Source of the DNA: an uncultured Collinsella sp.
GTDB lineage: Bacteria > Actinomycetota > Coriobacteriia > Coriobacteriales > Coriobacteriaceae
Assembly (NCBI GenBank): GCA_902491345.1
Contig: CABUHI010000005.1
Coordinates: 1-64,000 of the forward strand
Direction of reading: 5' to 3'
DNA: 64,000 bases
The number at the start of each line of letters is the position of its first letter. Position 1 is the first letter of the stretch. The notes beneath the pieces were generated by a model. That model did not search any database and was not told the DNA's origin. It saw nothing but the letters and a program-made list of their open reading frames with translations. Position numbers and translations under genes: made by a program. Of the stretch, positions 52,443 to 60,666 are shown piece by piece.

Positions 52443-53747
52443 ATGGAGAAAACTGCCGAGCAGCTGCGCCGCGAACACATTGCCCTAGAGGGCGACACCC
52501 ACGGTAAGAATAAATGGGCGATTCTGTTCACCGTGCTCGTCATGACCTTTATGGCGTGTCTGGATGCGAGCATCGTGACGGTGGCGCTCCCAGTGATGCA
52601 AAAGGAGCTGGGGGTGGGTCTCGACCGCATTCAGCTCGTGAGCTCGGTGTATCTGCTCGCGACGTGCGTCGCCATGCTGCCGTTTGGCCGCTTGGGCGAT
52701 GTGCGCGGCAAGGTGAATGTGTTCCAGCTTGGTGTAATCGTCTTTACGGGTGGCTCGTTGCTTTGCGGGCTTTCGGCTTCGCTCGAGGTGCTTATCTTGG
52801 CGCGTTTCGTGCAGGGCATTGGCTGTGCCGCCGCGATGGCCAACAATATGGGCATCATCACCGAGTCGTTTCCGGCGCGTGAGCGCGGCCGTGCCATGGG
52901 CATTCTGGCGACCTTTGTGGCTCTTGGCATGATGTGCGGCCCCGTGCTCGGCGGCGTGCTGGTGGCGAGCTTTCCCTGGGAGAGCATCTTCCTTATCAAT
53001 CTGCCCATTGGCGTAATCTCGTTTATCGTGGGACTCTATACGCTGCCGCATGTGAAGCCGGAGGCTGGCGAACGCCCTATGCCGTTGACAGAGGCGGCGC
53101 GTCGCTGCTTTGCGAGCTCGGCTTTCACGATTAACCTGGCTTGCATGCTTATCGTGTTCGTGGGTATCGGTGCCTCCGAGTTTGTGCTGCCGTTCTACTT
53201 TCAGGATGCCCACGGCTTTAGCTCCGATATCTCCGGCCTGTTGTTTTTGGCGATGCCGGTCGTGAATGCCTTTGTGGGCCCGCTTTCGGGCTCGGTGTCC
53301 GACCGTGTTGGTTGTGAAGCGCCCACGGCCGTTGGCCTGGGCGTGTACGTGTGCGGTCTCTTTGCGGTGAGCACGCTTGACGAGCACTCTTCCATCTTGA
53401 TGATTGTGTGCTGCGTCGCGTTTATGTCGTGCGGCACGTCGATCTTCCAGAGTCCCAATAATTCGCTGTATATGGGTTCGGCTCCGCGTGAGGCGCTTGG
53501 CTTTGCGGGCAGCTTGAGCAGCTTGGCGCGCTATGCGGGCATAGCGCTGGGTATTACGGCGGCGTCGCGCATCCTGTATGGACAGACGAGCGCGGCGATG
53601 GGCAAGACGGTCACGAGCTATGTGGCGGGTCGTCCGGACGTGTTCCTCTTTGGCTTCCGTTTGGTATTCTACGTGCTGATGGCCGTTGCTACCGTGGGCT
53701 TTGCGCTCACATTGGTACGTTTGGTGAGGACGCGCACCCGGCATTAG
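52443..53747 (+). CDS. MFS transporter, DHA2-like drug exporter
   Basis: 434 aa, about 12 membrane segments. A charged N-tail (1-23) precedes FMACLDASIVTVALPVMQKEL, the usual DHA2 (EmrB/QacA) motif D1, then LPFGRLGDVRGK (motif A), ARFVQGIGCAAAMAN (motif B) and GPVLGGVL (motif C, antiporter). These point to a proton antiporter exporting small hydrophobic compounds; substrate unknown. AGAAAGGATATAC precedes ATG 52443. No regulator sits beside it. Confidence 0.88.
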   Translation: MEKTAEQLRREHIALEGDTHGKNKWAILFTVLVMTFMACLDASIVTVALPVMQKELGVGLDRIQLVSSVYLLATCVAMLPFGRLGDVRGKVNVFQLGVIVFTGGSLLCGLSASLEVLILARFVQGIGCAAAMANNMGIITESFPARERGRAMGILATFVALGMMCGPVLGGVLVASFPWESIFLINLPIGVISFIVGLYTLPHVKPEAGERPMPLTEAARRCFASSAFTINLACMLIVFVGIGASEFVLPFYFQDAHGFSSDISGLLFLAMPVVNAFVGPLSGSVSDRVGCEAPTAVGLGVYVCGLFAVSTLDEHSSILMIVCCVAFMSCGTSIFQSPNNSLYMGSAPREALGFAGSLSSLARYAGIALGITAASRILYGQTSAAMGKTVTSYVAGRPDVFLFGFRLVFYVLMAVATVGFALTLVRLVRTRTRH

Positions 53748-53907
53748 CGTGTTGGGAGGCTGTCTGCCACGAATCGGGCCTATCTACTGGTCTTGCAGCT
53801 TTATGGTGCGATGCGGCTTGTGGGGCGGGCGGGGGTCGGTCCGTGGTAGACTATCGAACAACGTTTATTAATCGCGCGGTATCGTTGCCGCGAGAAGGGG
53901 TTGCGCC

Positions 53908-54486
53908 ATGCAGGAGCTTGAGGATCGTATTCGCCATGACGGCATCGTAAAGGCCGGTAACGTCCTTAAGGTTGATGCCTTCCTCAACCACCAGTGCGAC
54001 GTTGAGCTGTTCGACCACATGGGCGCCGAGTGGGCCCGTCTGTTCGAGGGTGTCGAGATCAACAAGATCCTGACGATCGAGGCTTCGGGCATTGGCATGG
54101 CTTGCATCGCAGCCCAGCATTTTGGCGGCGTGCCGGTGGTCTTTGCCAAGAAGGCACAGTCCATCAACCTCGACGGCGAGCAGTACGCCACGACCATCTA
54201 CTCCTTTACCAAGCAGAAGGAGTACCCGGTCATCGTCGGCAAGCGCTTTCTGTCCGAGGGCGATAAGGTCCTGATTATCGACGACTTCCTGGCCAACGGC
54301 TGCGCGCTTGAGGGCCTTATTAAGATCTGCGAGGCTGCGGGTGCCGAAGTTGCCGGCATTGGCATCGCCGTTGAGAAGGGCTTCCAGGGCGGCGGCGATA
54401 AGCTCCGTAAACGCGGCTTCCGCGTTGAGAGCCTGGCCCGTATCGCCGATATGGACTGCGAGAACGGCGAGATCACCTTCGCCTAA
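53908..54486 (+). CDS. xpt: Xanthine phosphoribosyltransferase
   Basis: 192 aa, converts xanthine and PRPP to XMP in purine salvage. MQELEDRI then VEINKILTIEASGI, VVFAKKAQSINLDG and the PRPP loop KVLIIDDFLANGCALEGLI are typical of Xpt. ATG 53908 follows GAGAAGGGG. Unlike many Gram-positive xpt genes, no purine riboswitch was seen in the 160 bases upstream, and pbuX is not adjacent. A strong terminator follows. Confidence 0.94.
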   Translation: MQELEDRIRHDGIVKAGNVLKVDAFLNHQCDVELFDHMGAEWARLFEGVEINKILTIEASGIGMACIAAQHFGGVPVVFAKKAQSINLDGEQYATTIYSFTKQKEYPVIVGKRFLSEGDKVLIIDDFLANGCALEGLIKICEAAGAEVAGIGIAVEKGFQGGGDKLRKRGFRVESLARIADMDCENGEITFA

Positions 54487-54513
54487 GCGCGCAACACAAG
54501 CGATTGGTATGCG

Positions 54514-54549
54514 ATGTGACAAAGGGACTGTCCCTTTGTCACATTTTTT
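54514..54549 (+). terminator. Terminator after xpt
   Basis: ATGTGACAAAGGGA and TCCCTTTGTCACAT pair perfectly around CTG, followed by TTTTT. It shares the AGGGACTGT core with the palindrome at 54964. Confidence 0.95.
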
Positions 54550-54569
54550 GTATGAGGGGAGGTGCTGAT

Positions 54570-54962
54570 ATGGACGAGAACAAGATGGAATGGCGCGAGT
54601 ATGCGCGCTATGCCGAGATGTCGGTCGAGGAGTTGGCGCGCGATTGCGAGGTGCAGGTGTTTCGTGCGACGGGTCCGGGCGGACAGGGCGTGAACACGAC
54701 GGACTCGGCGGTACGCATGAAACATATCCCTTCGGGGATTGTCGTGACGGCGCGTGAGAGCCGCAGCCAGTTTCAGAATCGCGCGAGCTGCCTGCGCAAG
54801 CTGCGCGCTGAGCTTGAGCGTCGCGGGCGTCCACCGCGCCGCCGCGCCAAGACCAAGGTGCCTCAGCGCTCTCGCCAGCGCAGACTCAATGACAAGCACT
54901 TCAACGCCATTAAAAAAGGCCAACCGTCGCAAGCCGTGCAGCGACGAATAGCCTCCTCATAA
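54570..54962 (+). CDS. Release-factor-like ribosome rescue protein (ArfB/RF-H type)
   Basis: 130 aa. The GGQ domain core TGPGGQGVNTTDSAVRMKH (about residues 33-51) is followed by PSGIVVTARESRSQFQNR and a very basic tail (GRPPRRRAKTKVPQRSRQRR). It has no codon-recognition domain, so it should hydrolyse peptidyl-tRNA on stalled ribosomes rather than read stop codons; the basic tail would enter the empty mRNA channel as in ArfB. GGGGAGGTGC precedes ATG 54570. Flanked by palindromes on both sides. Confidence 0.88.
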   Translation: MDENKMEWREYARYAEMSVEELARDCEVQVFRATGPGGQGVNTTDSAVRMKHIPSGIVVTARESRSQFQNRASCLRKLRAELERRGRPPRRRAKTKVPQRSRQRRLNDKHFNAIKKGQPSQAVQRRIASS

Positions 54963-54963
54963 G

Positions 54964-55026
54964 TTGCGGTGAAATAGGGACTGTTTTGCGGCTTTAGCTG
55001 CATATACAATCCCTATTTCACCGCAA
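54964..55026. repeat. Palindrome with TTGCGGTG ends (copy B)
   Basis: TTGCGGTGAAATAGGGA (54964-54980) and its exact complement at 55010-55026, 17 bp, enclosing a 29-base loop. The outer nine to eleven bases match the palindrome at 34023-34085, differing inside. It lies between convergent genes and could serve as a bidirectional terminator, but no T-run follows. Confidence 0.8.
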
Positions 55027-55037
55027 CCTAGGTGGGG

Positions 55038-56000
55038 TTAGCGGGTGGGGCGCCAGACTTGGAGGGCACCGGGTAGGATGTCGACTTCGATGCGCGAGGC
55101 GACAACGGGCTCGCCGTCGGCTTGGATGGGGTAGTCGGGCTCCTCAAAAGTGAGCTCGGCATGGCGGCATCGGCGCATGCGAACCGGTGGCAACTTGATA
55201 TGGTGGCCGTCCTTGGCCGAAAGAAACATAGGCAGGGCAACCGCGCGAGGGACAGGGCCGCATGCGTAGCAGATGTCGAGCATGCCGTCGCAGGGGTCGG
55301 CGTTGGGGCAGATGCGATAGCCCGAGCCATAGGTGGGTCCCAGCTGGATGGCCATGATGATCGCCCTCACGCGCTCGGCGGGTGCCCCGTCAAAGCTGAC
55401 TGTCATGGGGTAGTTGCGATAACGTAGGCCAAACTGCTCAAGTCCCGAGAGAGTGTAGAGCGGCGCGCCCGTCAAGCCGGTCTTTTTGCGCAGCTCGGTG
55501 GTGCCAAGGCCGATGGCGGCATCGATGCCGACCGAAAGCGTCTGGTCGTAGTACTCAGCGGTAGCCTCGCCGCTGCCGCTCGCAGGGCTCCACGAGCGAA
55601 TGCGCCCGATGTCCTGACGCTGCAGCTCGCAGGTGAGCAGCGCGCCAAAATCCTTGCCGGAGAAATCTTCGATACCGAGTGTTTGGGCAAAATCGTTGCC
55701 GGAGCCCACAGGTAGGATGGCAAGAGCGGGGCGGGCGTCCTCCTTTTGCGTCATAAGCCCGTTGACGACTTCGTGGATCACGCCGTCGCCGCCGAGTGCG
55801 ATAACGGTGCGATAGCCCGTTGCCTGGGCGGCTAGCTCCTTGGCGTGTCCCATGCGCTCGGTCAGCACCAGGTCAAACTGGGATGTGCGTGCAGTCATGT
55901 CCAAAAAGCGTTGCAGGCGCTCGGCAACCTCGTGCGCGGCGCCCGACTGGGCGGCTGGGTTGGCGATGATGAGCGTGCGACCAAAATCAGTTGCGTGCAT
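55038..56000 (-). CDS. Diacylglycerol kinase-family lipid kinase (YegS/DgkB-like)
   Basis: 320 aa cytoplasmic lipid kinase. TLIIANPAAQSG opens the catalytic domain, and the nucleotide loop VIALGGDGVIHEVVNGL followed by LPVGSGNDFAQTLG is intact; the C-terminal half is the beta-sandwich seen in YegS. It probably phosphorylates diacylglycerol, sphingoid or a glycolipid. GGGAG supports ATG 56000. An upstream in-frame extension of 24 codons has no ribosome site. Confidence 0.9.
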   Translation of the reverse strand: MHATDFGRTLIIANPAAQSGAAHEVAERLQRFLDMTARTSQFDLVLTERMGHAKELAAQATGYRTVIALGGDGVIHEVVNGLMTQKEDARPALAILPVGSGNDFAQTLGIEDFSGKDFGALLTCELQRQDIGRIRSWSPASGSGEATAEYYDQTLSVGIDAAIGLGTTELRKKTGLTGAPLYTLSGLEQFGLRYRNYPMTVSFDGAPAERVRAIIMAIQLGPTYGSGYRICPNADPCDGMLDICYACGPVPRAVALPMFLSAKDGHHIKLPPVRMRRCRHAELTFEEPDYPIQADGEPVVASRIEVDILPGALQVWRPTR

Positions 56001-56087
56001 GGGGCGACTCCCGGCGTATGACGTGACGGTGCGGTCGCGCTCAGGTCGAATTGCCCCCGATTGTGGCTGCACGGCGAATACTTACGT

Positions 56088-57509
56088 CTACTCTATCAGG
56101 TCGTTGTGGCGCTCGATAGCATCCGCTACCGTACCGCCCTCATCCACAATAAGCGAACGGCGCTTGGGTGAGATGATGCGCTGGGCGGGGTACACGCCGC
56201 GGTGTCCGCCGGTTAGGTAGCTGATAAAGGCCACGATGACAAAGAACCCGGCGGCCGTGCCGTGGAACAGGTCGATGGCCATCATGCAGGTGGTGATGGG
56301 CACGTTGAGGCCGGCGCAAAACACGCCGAGCATGCCGAGAGCCGCCAGAAAACTGGGATCGAGCCCGGTAAGGCAACCGATCCAGCCACCGAGTGCCGCA
56401 CCGATGCCAAACAGGGGCGTGACCTCGCCGCCTTGGAAGCCGGCACCCAGGGTAAGCGCTGTGACGACCAACTTGATGGCTGCGTCCGCCAGGGTGGTGT
56501 CGCCGGCAAATCCGGCGCCGGAAAGCCACGTGGAAAGGCCGGCGTAGTCCCAGGCGTCGAGGAGGACATAGGCAGCCAAAACCACGAGTGCGCCTATAAG
56601 TGCGCGAACGAGGTAATTGGTGATAAAGCGACCGTACAGGCTCTTGACGGTTCGAACCGACCACGCAAAGAGGCGTGCCGTCAGACCGAAGGTGATGGCG
56701 CTGATAACAACGATGACGACCGTTTTGGGCGTCATGGCGGGAACGCTGGCGATGACATTCGCTTCGTACTCGGTACCCAGGGCGAGTGATGTAAAGTAGC
56801 CGGTAAACGAGGCGACCAGGCAGTAGATGCCCGCGGTGTAGTCGATCTTGCCGATAAAACACATCTCCATGCCAAAGAATGCTCCGGCAAGGGGCGATCC
56901 GAATACGGCGCCAAAGGCCGACGAGATGCCGGCGAGCATGAGGTCGTGGTGGTCATGCTTTTTGAGGTGGGCGAGGCTCGAGATGTTGCTGGCGATGGTG
57001 CCGCCAATCTGCACCGCGGCTCCCTCGCGACCGGCCGATCCGCCCGTTAGGTGCGTGAGCGTGGAGCAGACGAAGGTGAGGACGGCCATGCGCATATGGA
57101 TGAGGCGTGTGCCCAGAGCGGAGTCGATGACCAGGTTGTTACCGCGTTTGGCGGCAAGACCGTGGTTTTTGTACACCCATGCGGTGGCAACGCCCACAAC
57201 GGGAAGCAAGGCGTAGACCCACACATGGTGCTCGCGATAGTCGGTCGCGATATTCAGCGAGGCCAAAAACGCCCAGGCGGCAACGCCCATGGCGAGCGAG
57301 ACAATGACGACGAGCGCGAGCAACTTGGCGCTCGCGAGTAGGTTGCGGGCGTTACGGCGCGTGTCGGCAGCCAAGAGATGCTCGGAGCGGGTGAGCTGAT
57401 GCCTGCCTGCCGTGATGACGTCGTTCAGGGAGAAAAAACCGCCTTCGTCGAGCGGCTGGGAATGATCCTGCGCTTCGTTTGCGCTTTCAGGTTTGTCGTT
57501 ATGAGCCAT
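56088..57509 (-). CDS. CLC-family chloride/fluoride channel or antiporter
   Basis: 473 aa, about ten membrane segments after a 60-residue soluble N-terminus. The gating-glutamate motif reads GSAGREGAAVQIGG. PLAGAFFGMEM and GAGFQGGEVTPLFGIGAALGG are conserved CLC blocks. The usual GSGIP selectivity motif is not seen after KNHGLAAKRG; GNNLVIDSALG stands there instead, which may place it near fluoride-type CLCs. AAGAGGAACG supports ATG 57509. No partner gene. Confidence 0.86.
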   Translation of the reverse strand: MAHNDKPESANEAQDHSQPLDEGGFFSLNDVITAGRHQLTRSEHLLAADTRRNARNLLASAKLLALVVIVSLAMGVAAWAFLASLNIATDYREHHVWVYALLPVVGVATAWVYKNHGLAAKRGNNLVIDSALGTRLIHMRMAVLTFVCSTLTHLTGGSAGREGAAVQIGGTIASNISSLAHLKKHDHHDLMLAGISSAFGAVFGSPLAGAFFGMEMCFIGKIDYTAGIYCLVASFTGYFTSLALGTEYEANVIASVPAMTPKTVVIVVISAITFGLTARLFAWSVRTVKSLYGRFITNYLVRALIGALVVLAAYVLLDAWDYAGLSTWLSGAGFAGDTTLADAAIKLVVTALTLGAGFQGGEVTPLFGIGAALGGWIGCLTGLDPSFLAALGMLGVFCAGLNVPITTCMMAIDLFHGTAAGFFVIVAFISYLTGGHRGVYPAQRIISPKRRSLIVDEGGTVADAIERHNDLIE

Positions 57510-57719
57510 ACGTTCCTCTTTTAGGTTGCAACGCAAGCATTATAAAACGCGGTAAACGCGACGAGCCGGTGGGTTGGTTTCCATTCTGTTTCGCGGCCTG
57601 CAACCGACAGGTGTATTTGCGGGTACAGGCCGAGTCGCGGTCGTGCGTCGGGGGATTATACTGAGACAAGCATAAAGAATCGGCGCCCCTGTTGTGCGCC
57701 GTGGCATTAAGAGGTGCAT

Positions 57720-58982
57720 ATGGCAGAGAAACTCATTCCGCTGGAGGACGCGCAGTCGATTGTTCTGTCGCACGTTGCTCCGACCGATCTCGTTGAGATT
57801 CCCGTGTGGCAGGTCGCCGGTCTTCCCTTGGCCGAGGACGCGGTGGCCGATATCGACATCTCGCCGTTTGCCAACAGCGCCATGGACGGGTATGCCGTGC
57901 GCGCAGCCGATCTTGCTGCGGCCGCCGGTGACACTCCGGTGACGCTCTCCGTCGTAGGACACGAGGCCGCGGGCCATGTGTTTGAGGGCGCAATCGGCGC
58001 GGGCGAGACGGTCCGCATTATGACAGGTGCGCCGGTACCCGAAGGTGCCGACGCCGCAGTGAAATACGAGATCGTCGACGTGCTCGATGGCGACGGCAAC
58101 GAGGGCTCGCATGTTCGCTTCTCGGCGCCTGCCAAGGTGGGGGAGAACGTTCGCTCTGCCGCCGAGGAGGCCCATGCCGGCGATGTTGTGATGTACGCGG
58201 GCGAGGTCGTGGCTCCGGCGGGCGCCGGCTTGCTGGCAAGCGCCGGATACGCGAGCGTGAAGGTGCACGCTGCCCCACGTGTGGGCATTATCTCGCTGGG
58301 GACGGAACTGGTCGCACCGAGTAAGGTGCCGGCGCGCGGTCAGATTCGCGATTCCAACTCCTCGGCGTTGATGGCCGAGGCGCTCGATGCGGGAGCCGAG
58401 CCCGTGTTTTACGGCATTGCGCCCGACGATGAGCAGGCGATATCCGGACTGGTGCATCGCGCCGTGCAGGAGTGCGATTTTGTCATTACGAGTGGTGGCG
58501 CCTCGGCGGGCGATTACGATTTCGTGACGGCGCTCGTCCGGCGCGAGGGCGAGGTGCTGTTTGACCGCATCTCGATGCGTCCGGGCAAGGCCATCACGTT
58601 TGGCTTGCTCGGGGGTAAGCCCTACCTGGGGCTTTCAGGCAATCCGGCCGCGGCGTACGTGGGCTTTGAGATGCTCGCCCGTCCGGCAATTCGCAAGATG
58701 CGCGGCTTTGCCGAGGGTGAGCGTCCTGTGCAGCGGGCGACGCTTACGCATAGCGTGAAAAAGCGACAGCATCGCCGCTTCTTCGATCGCGCCACGGTTT
58801 TGCGCGACCCCGAGACCGGTGAGCTGTTGGTGACCGAGGCCAAGACGCAGAATTCGGCGTTGCTCGGCACGATGCAGCGGGCCAACTGCCTACTGCGTAT
58901 TGAAGAAGGGCCGTGCGACCTCAAGGCGGGCGACGTCGTGGACGTTGTTCGCGTCGATCTGCCCGAGGGCGCCGTGTTGTAG
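57720..58982 (+). CDS. moeA: Molybdopterin molybdotransferase MoeA
   Basis: 420 aa, inserts molybdate into adenylated molybdopterin. Domain 3 begins with the conserved SPFANSAMDGYAVRA; PVPEGADAAVKYE, ISLGTELV and SGGASAGDYDFV mark the MogA-like domain; domain IV is at the end (GEVLFDRISMRPGKAITFG onward). ATG 57720 follows AAGAGG; a GTG 6 bases earlier is possible. First gene of a five-gene molybdenum block. No Moco riboswitch was recognised in the divergent promoter region upstream. Confidence 0.95.
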   Translation: MAEKLIPLEDAQSIVLSHVAPTDLVEIPVWQVAGLPLAEDAVADIDISPFANSAMDGYAVRAADLAAAAGDTPVTLSVVGHEAAGHVFEGAIGAGETVRIMTGAPVPEGADAAVKYEIVDVLDGDGNEGSHVRFSAPAKVGENVRSAAEEAHAGDVVMYAGEVVAPAGAGLLASAGYASVKVHAAPRVGIISLGTELVAPSKVPARGQIRDSNSSALMAEALDAGAEPVFYGIAPDDEQAISGLVHRAVQECDFVITSGGASAGDYDFVTALVRREGEVLFDRISMRPGKAITFGLLGGKPYLGLSGNPAAAYVGFEMLARPAIRKMRGFAEGERPVQRATLTHSVKKRQHRRFFDRATVLRDPETGELLVTEAKTQNSALLGTMQRANCLLRIEEGPCDLKAGDVVDVVRVDLPEGAVL

Positions 58983-58992
58983 GAGGAATGCT

Positions 58993-59472
58993 ATGGAGCT
59001 GAAGATATCGATCGTGACGTGCTCGGATACGCGCGATCTAGCCCAGGACGAGGCTGGAGCCGCACTCGAGGAACTTATCGAGGCGCAGGGCTGGGCGGTC
59101 GCCTCGCATGTGGTCGTGCGCGACGACGTCAGCGAGATTGGTGATGCCATTGCGGAAGCCGCCGATGAGTGCCACGCCAATGTCGTGCTCACCTGCGGCG
59201 GCACGGGACTTTCGATGCGCGACGTGACGCCCGAGGCGACGCGTGCCGTCTGCGACCGCGATGTGCCGGGTATTGCAGAGGCAATCCGTGCGTACTCGAT
59301 GACCAAGACGCGCCGCGCCATGCTCTCGCGCGCTATTTGCATGCAACGAGGTCATACACTTGTCGTAAACTTTCCCGGTTCTACGAAGGCCGCCCGCGAA
59401 AGCTGGGAGGCCATAGCAGACCAGCTGGAGCATGCGGCTCAGATGACAGCGGGCGGCGGGCACGCCAACTAA
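58993..59472 (+). CDS. mogA: Molybdopterin adenylyltransferase (MogA/MoaB family)
   Basis: 159 aa, adenylates molybdopterin so that MoeA can load molybdate. VLTCGGTGLSMRDVTPEATRAV is the MPT-binding motif, the C-terminus has VVNFPGSTKAARESWEAI. MogA and MoaB share this fold; the linkage to moeA favours the MogA role. AGGAGGAATG supports ATG 58993, 10 bases after moeA. Confidence 0.93.
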   Translation: MELKISIVTCSDTRDLAQDEAGAALEELIEAQGWAVASHVVVRDDVSEIGDAIAEAADECHANVVLTCGGTGLSMRDVTPEATRAVCDRDVPGIAEAIRAYSMTKTRRAMLSRAICMQRGHTLVVNFPGSTKAARESWEAIADQLEHAAQMTAGGGHAN

Positions 59473-59483
59473 GTAGTTTACCT

Positions 59484-59519
59484 GCGGCGGGGCGACCTTA
59501 CGGGCTGCTCCGCCTTTTT
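59484..59519 (+). terminator. Terminator after mogA
   Basis: GGCGGGGC pairs with GCTCCGCC around ACCTTACGG-type loop bases, followed by TTTTTTATG. It separates moeA-mogA from the modABC genes. Confidence 0.75.
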
Positions 59520-59610
59520 TATGCAGTGACAGTGCGGCCATCTCGGGGTTATCGGTAAAAGAAACTTATTAGACGAGAAATCATTATCACAAACATTATT
59601 CGCGCAGAAG

Positions 59611-59616
59611 TATAAT
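59611..59616 (+). promoter_or_regulatory. modA -10 box
   Basis: A consensus TATAAT lies 61 bases before the modA ATG in an AT-rich stretch. No convincing -35 is present at the standard distance, so an activator or an extended -10 may be needed. Confidence 0.5.
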
Positions 59617-59676
59617 CTAGTAACAGAATAAAGCCTGCGGCGGGGTGCCCGGGCATCGCGTTCGAAAGGGTTGAAC

Positions 59677-60549
59677 ATGTTCGATATGGTTTCTCGCCGC
59701 GGTTTCGTCTCGCTTTCTGCTGTCGCCGCTGCCGGCCTTGGTCTTGCCGGCTGCTCGGGCAACAAGACGTCCGAGCCGGCCGGATCCGATGCCGGTTCTG
59801 CTAAGGCATCTTCCAAGAAAGCTGTTGAACTGCAGGTCTTTGCCGCCAACTCACTCGAGAAGGCTCTGCCCGAGGTTCAGGAGCTTTACACCGAGCAGAC
59901 CGGCGCCACGTTTGCCGACACGCAGTTTAAGGCGTCTGGCGACCTTGTCGAGCAAATGCGCGCCGGTGCCGCCGTCGACGTGCTTATCACGGCCTCCAAG
60001 GGCACCATGGACGACGCTGAGACCGCAGAGCTCGTCGACGCCGACACGCGTGAGGACATGTTCGTCAACGACCTCGTGATCATTCGCGCCGAGGGCTCCG
60101 ACACCAAGGTCGAGGCCATCGCCGACGTCGCGAACCTGGACGGCAAGATCGCCATCGGCGACGCCAAGACCGTCCCCGCCGGCAAGTACGCCAACCAGGC
60201 GCTGGCCTCCGTGGGCCTCTACACCGGCACCGAGGGCGACGACGGCGAGTATGCTCCCGAGATCGCCGACAAGGTGGCTTTGGCCGACAAGGTCGGCACT
60301 GCTGCCGCCTACGTCTCTACGGGCGACTGCGTGGCTGGCTTTGTCTATAGCTCCGACATCTTCCGCTACGACGGCATCGAGGAGGCCTTCGTGTGTCCCG
60401 AGGACTCGCACAAGCCCATCGTGTATCCGGGCGCTGTCGCCGATGGCTCCGAACATGCCGACGAGGCCAAGGCGTTTATCGACTTTTGCTTGTCCAACAA
60501 GAAGGCCCAGAAGATTTGGGCCAAGTACGGCTTTGAGCTTTCCGAGTAG
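59677..60549 (+). CDS. modA: Molybdate-binding lipoprotein ModA, Tat-type signal
   Basis: 290 aa. The signal region has a twin-arginine SRRGFVS and then a lipobox LAGC, so it looks like a Tat-exported lipoprotein. Mature domain begins after a Ser/Ala linker with LQVFAANSLEKALPEVQELY; SGDLVEQMRAGAAVDVLITAS and GDAKTVPAGKYANQALAS are the molybdate-binding class of periplasmic proteins. ATG 59677 after GAAAGGG. It is followed by a terminator before modB. Confidence 0.92.
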   Translation: MFDMVSRRGFVSLSAVAAAGLGLAGCSGNKTSEPAGSDAGSAKASSKKAVELQVFAANSLEKALPEVQELYTEQTGATFADTQFKASGDLVEQMRAGAAVDVLITASKGTMDDAETAELVDADTREDMFVNDLVIIRAEGSDTKVEAIADVANLDGKIAIGDAKTVPAGKYANQALASVGLYTGTEGDDGEYAPEIADKVALADKVGTAAAYVSTGDCVAGFVYSSDIFRYDGIEEAFVCPEDSHKPIVYPGAVADGSEHADEAKAFIDFCLSNKKAQKIWAKYGFELSE

Positions 60550-60583
60550 TGCGGAAGGGCACTGTATAACGATATTCTTGAGG

Positions 60584-60613
60584 GCGGGCGTTCTTGCGAT
60601 CGCCCGCTTTTTT
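60584..60613 (+). terminator. Terminator between modA and modB
   Basis: GCGGGCG and CGCCCGC pair across a 10-base loop, then TTTTTT. Placed inside the transporter set, it should lower modBC relative to modA unless read through. Confidence 0.85.
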
Positions 60614-60666
60614 AGATAGAAGCGGCGTACCCACAGCGCCGTTGCCATGTGTTTGAGGAGTCGCCC

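Noticed and set aside
53748..53907. Purine riboswitch before xpt
   Set aside because: The conserved purine aptamer segments and long paired P1 helix were not found; only ordinary sequence and the ribosome site are seen.
57510..57719. Moco riboswitch before moeA
   Set aside because: I could not identify the conserved Moco RNA stems; region is a divergent promoter gap with no clear structure.
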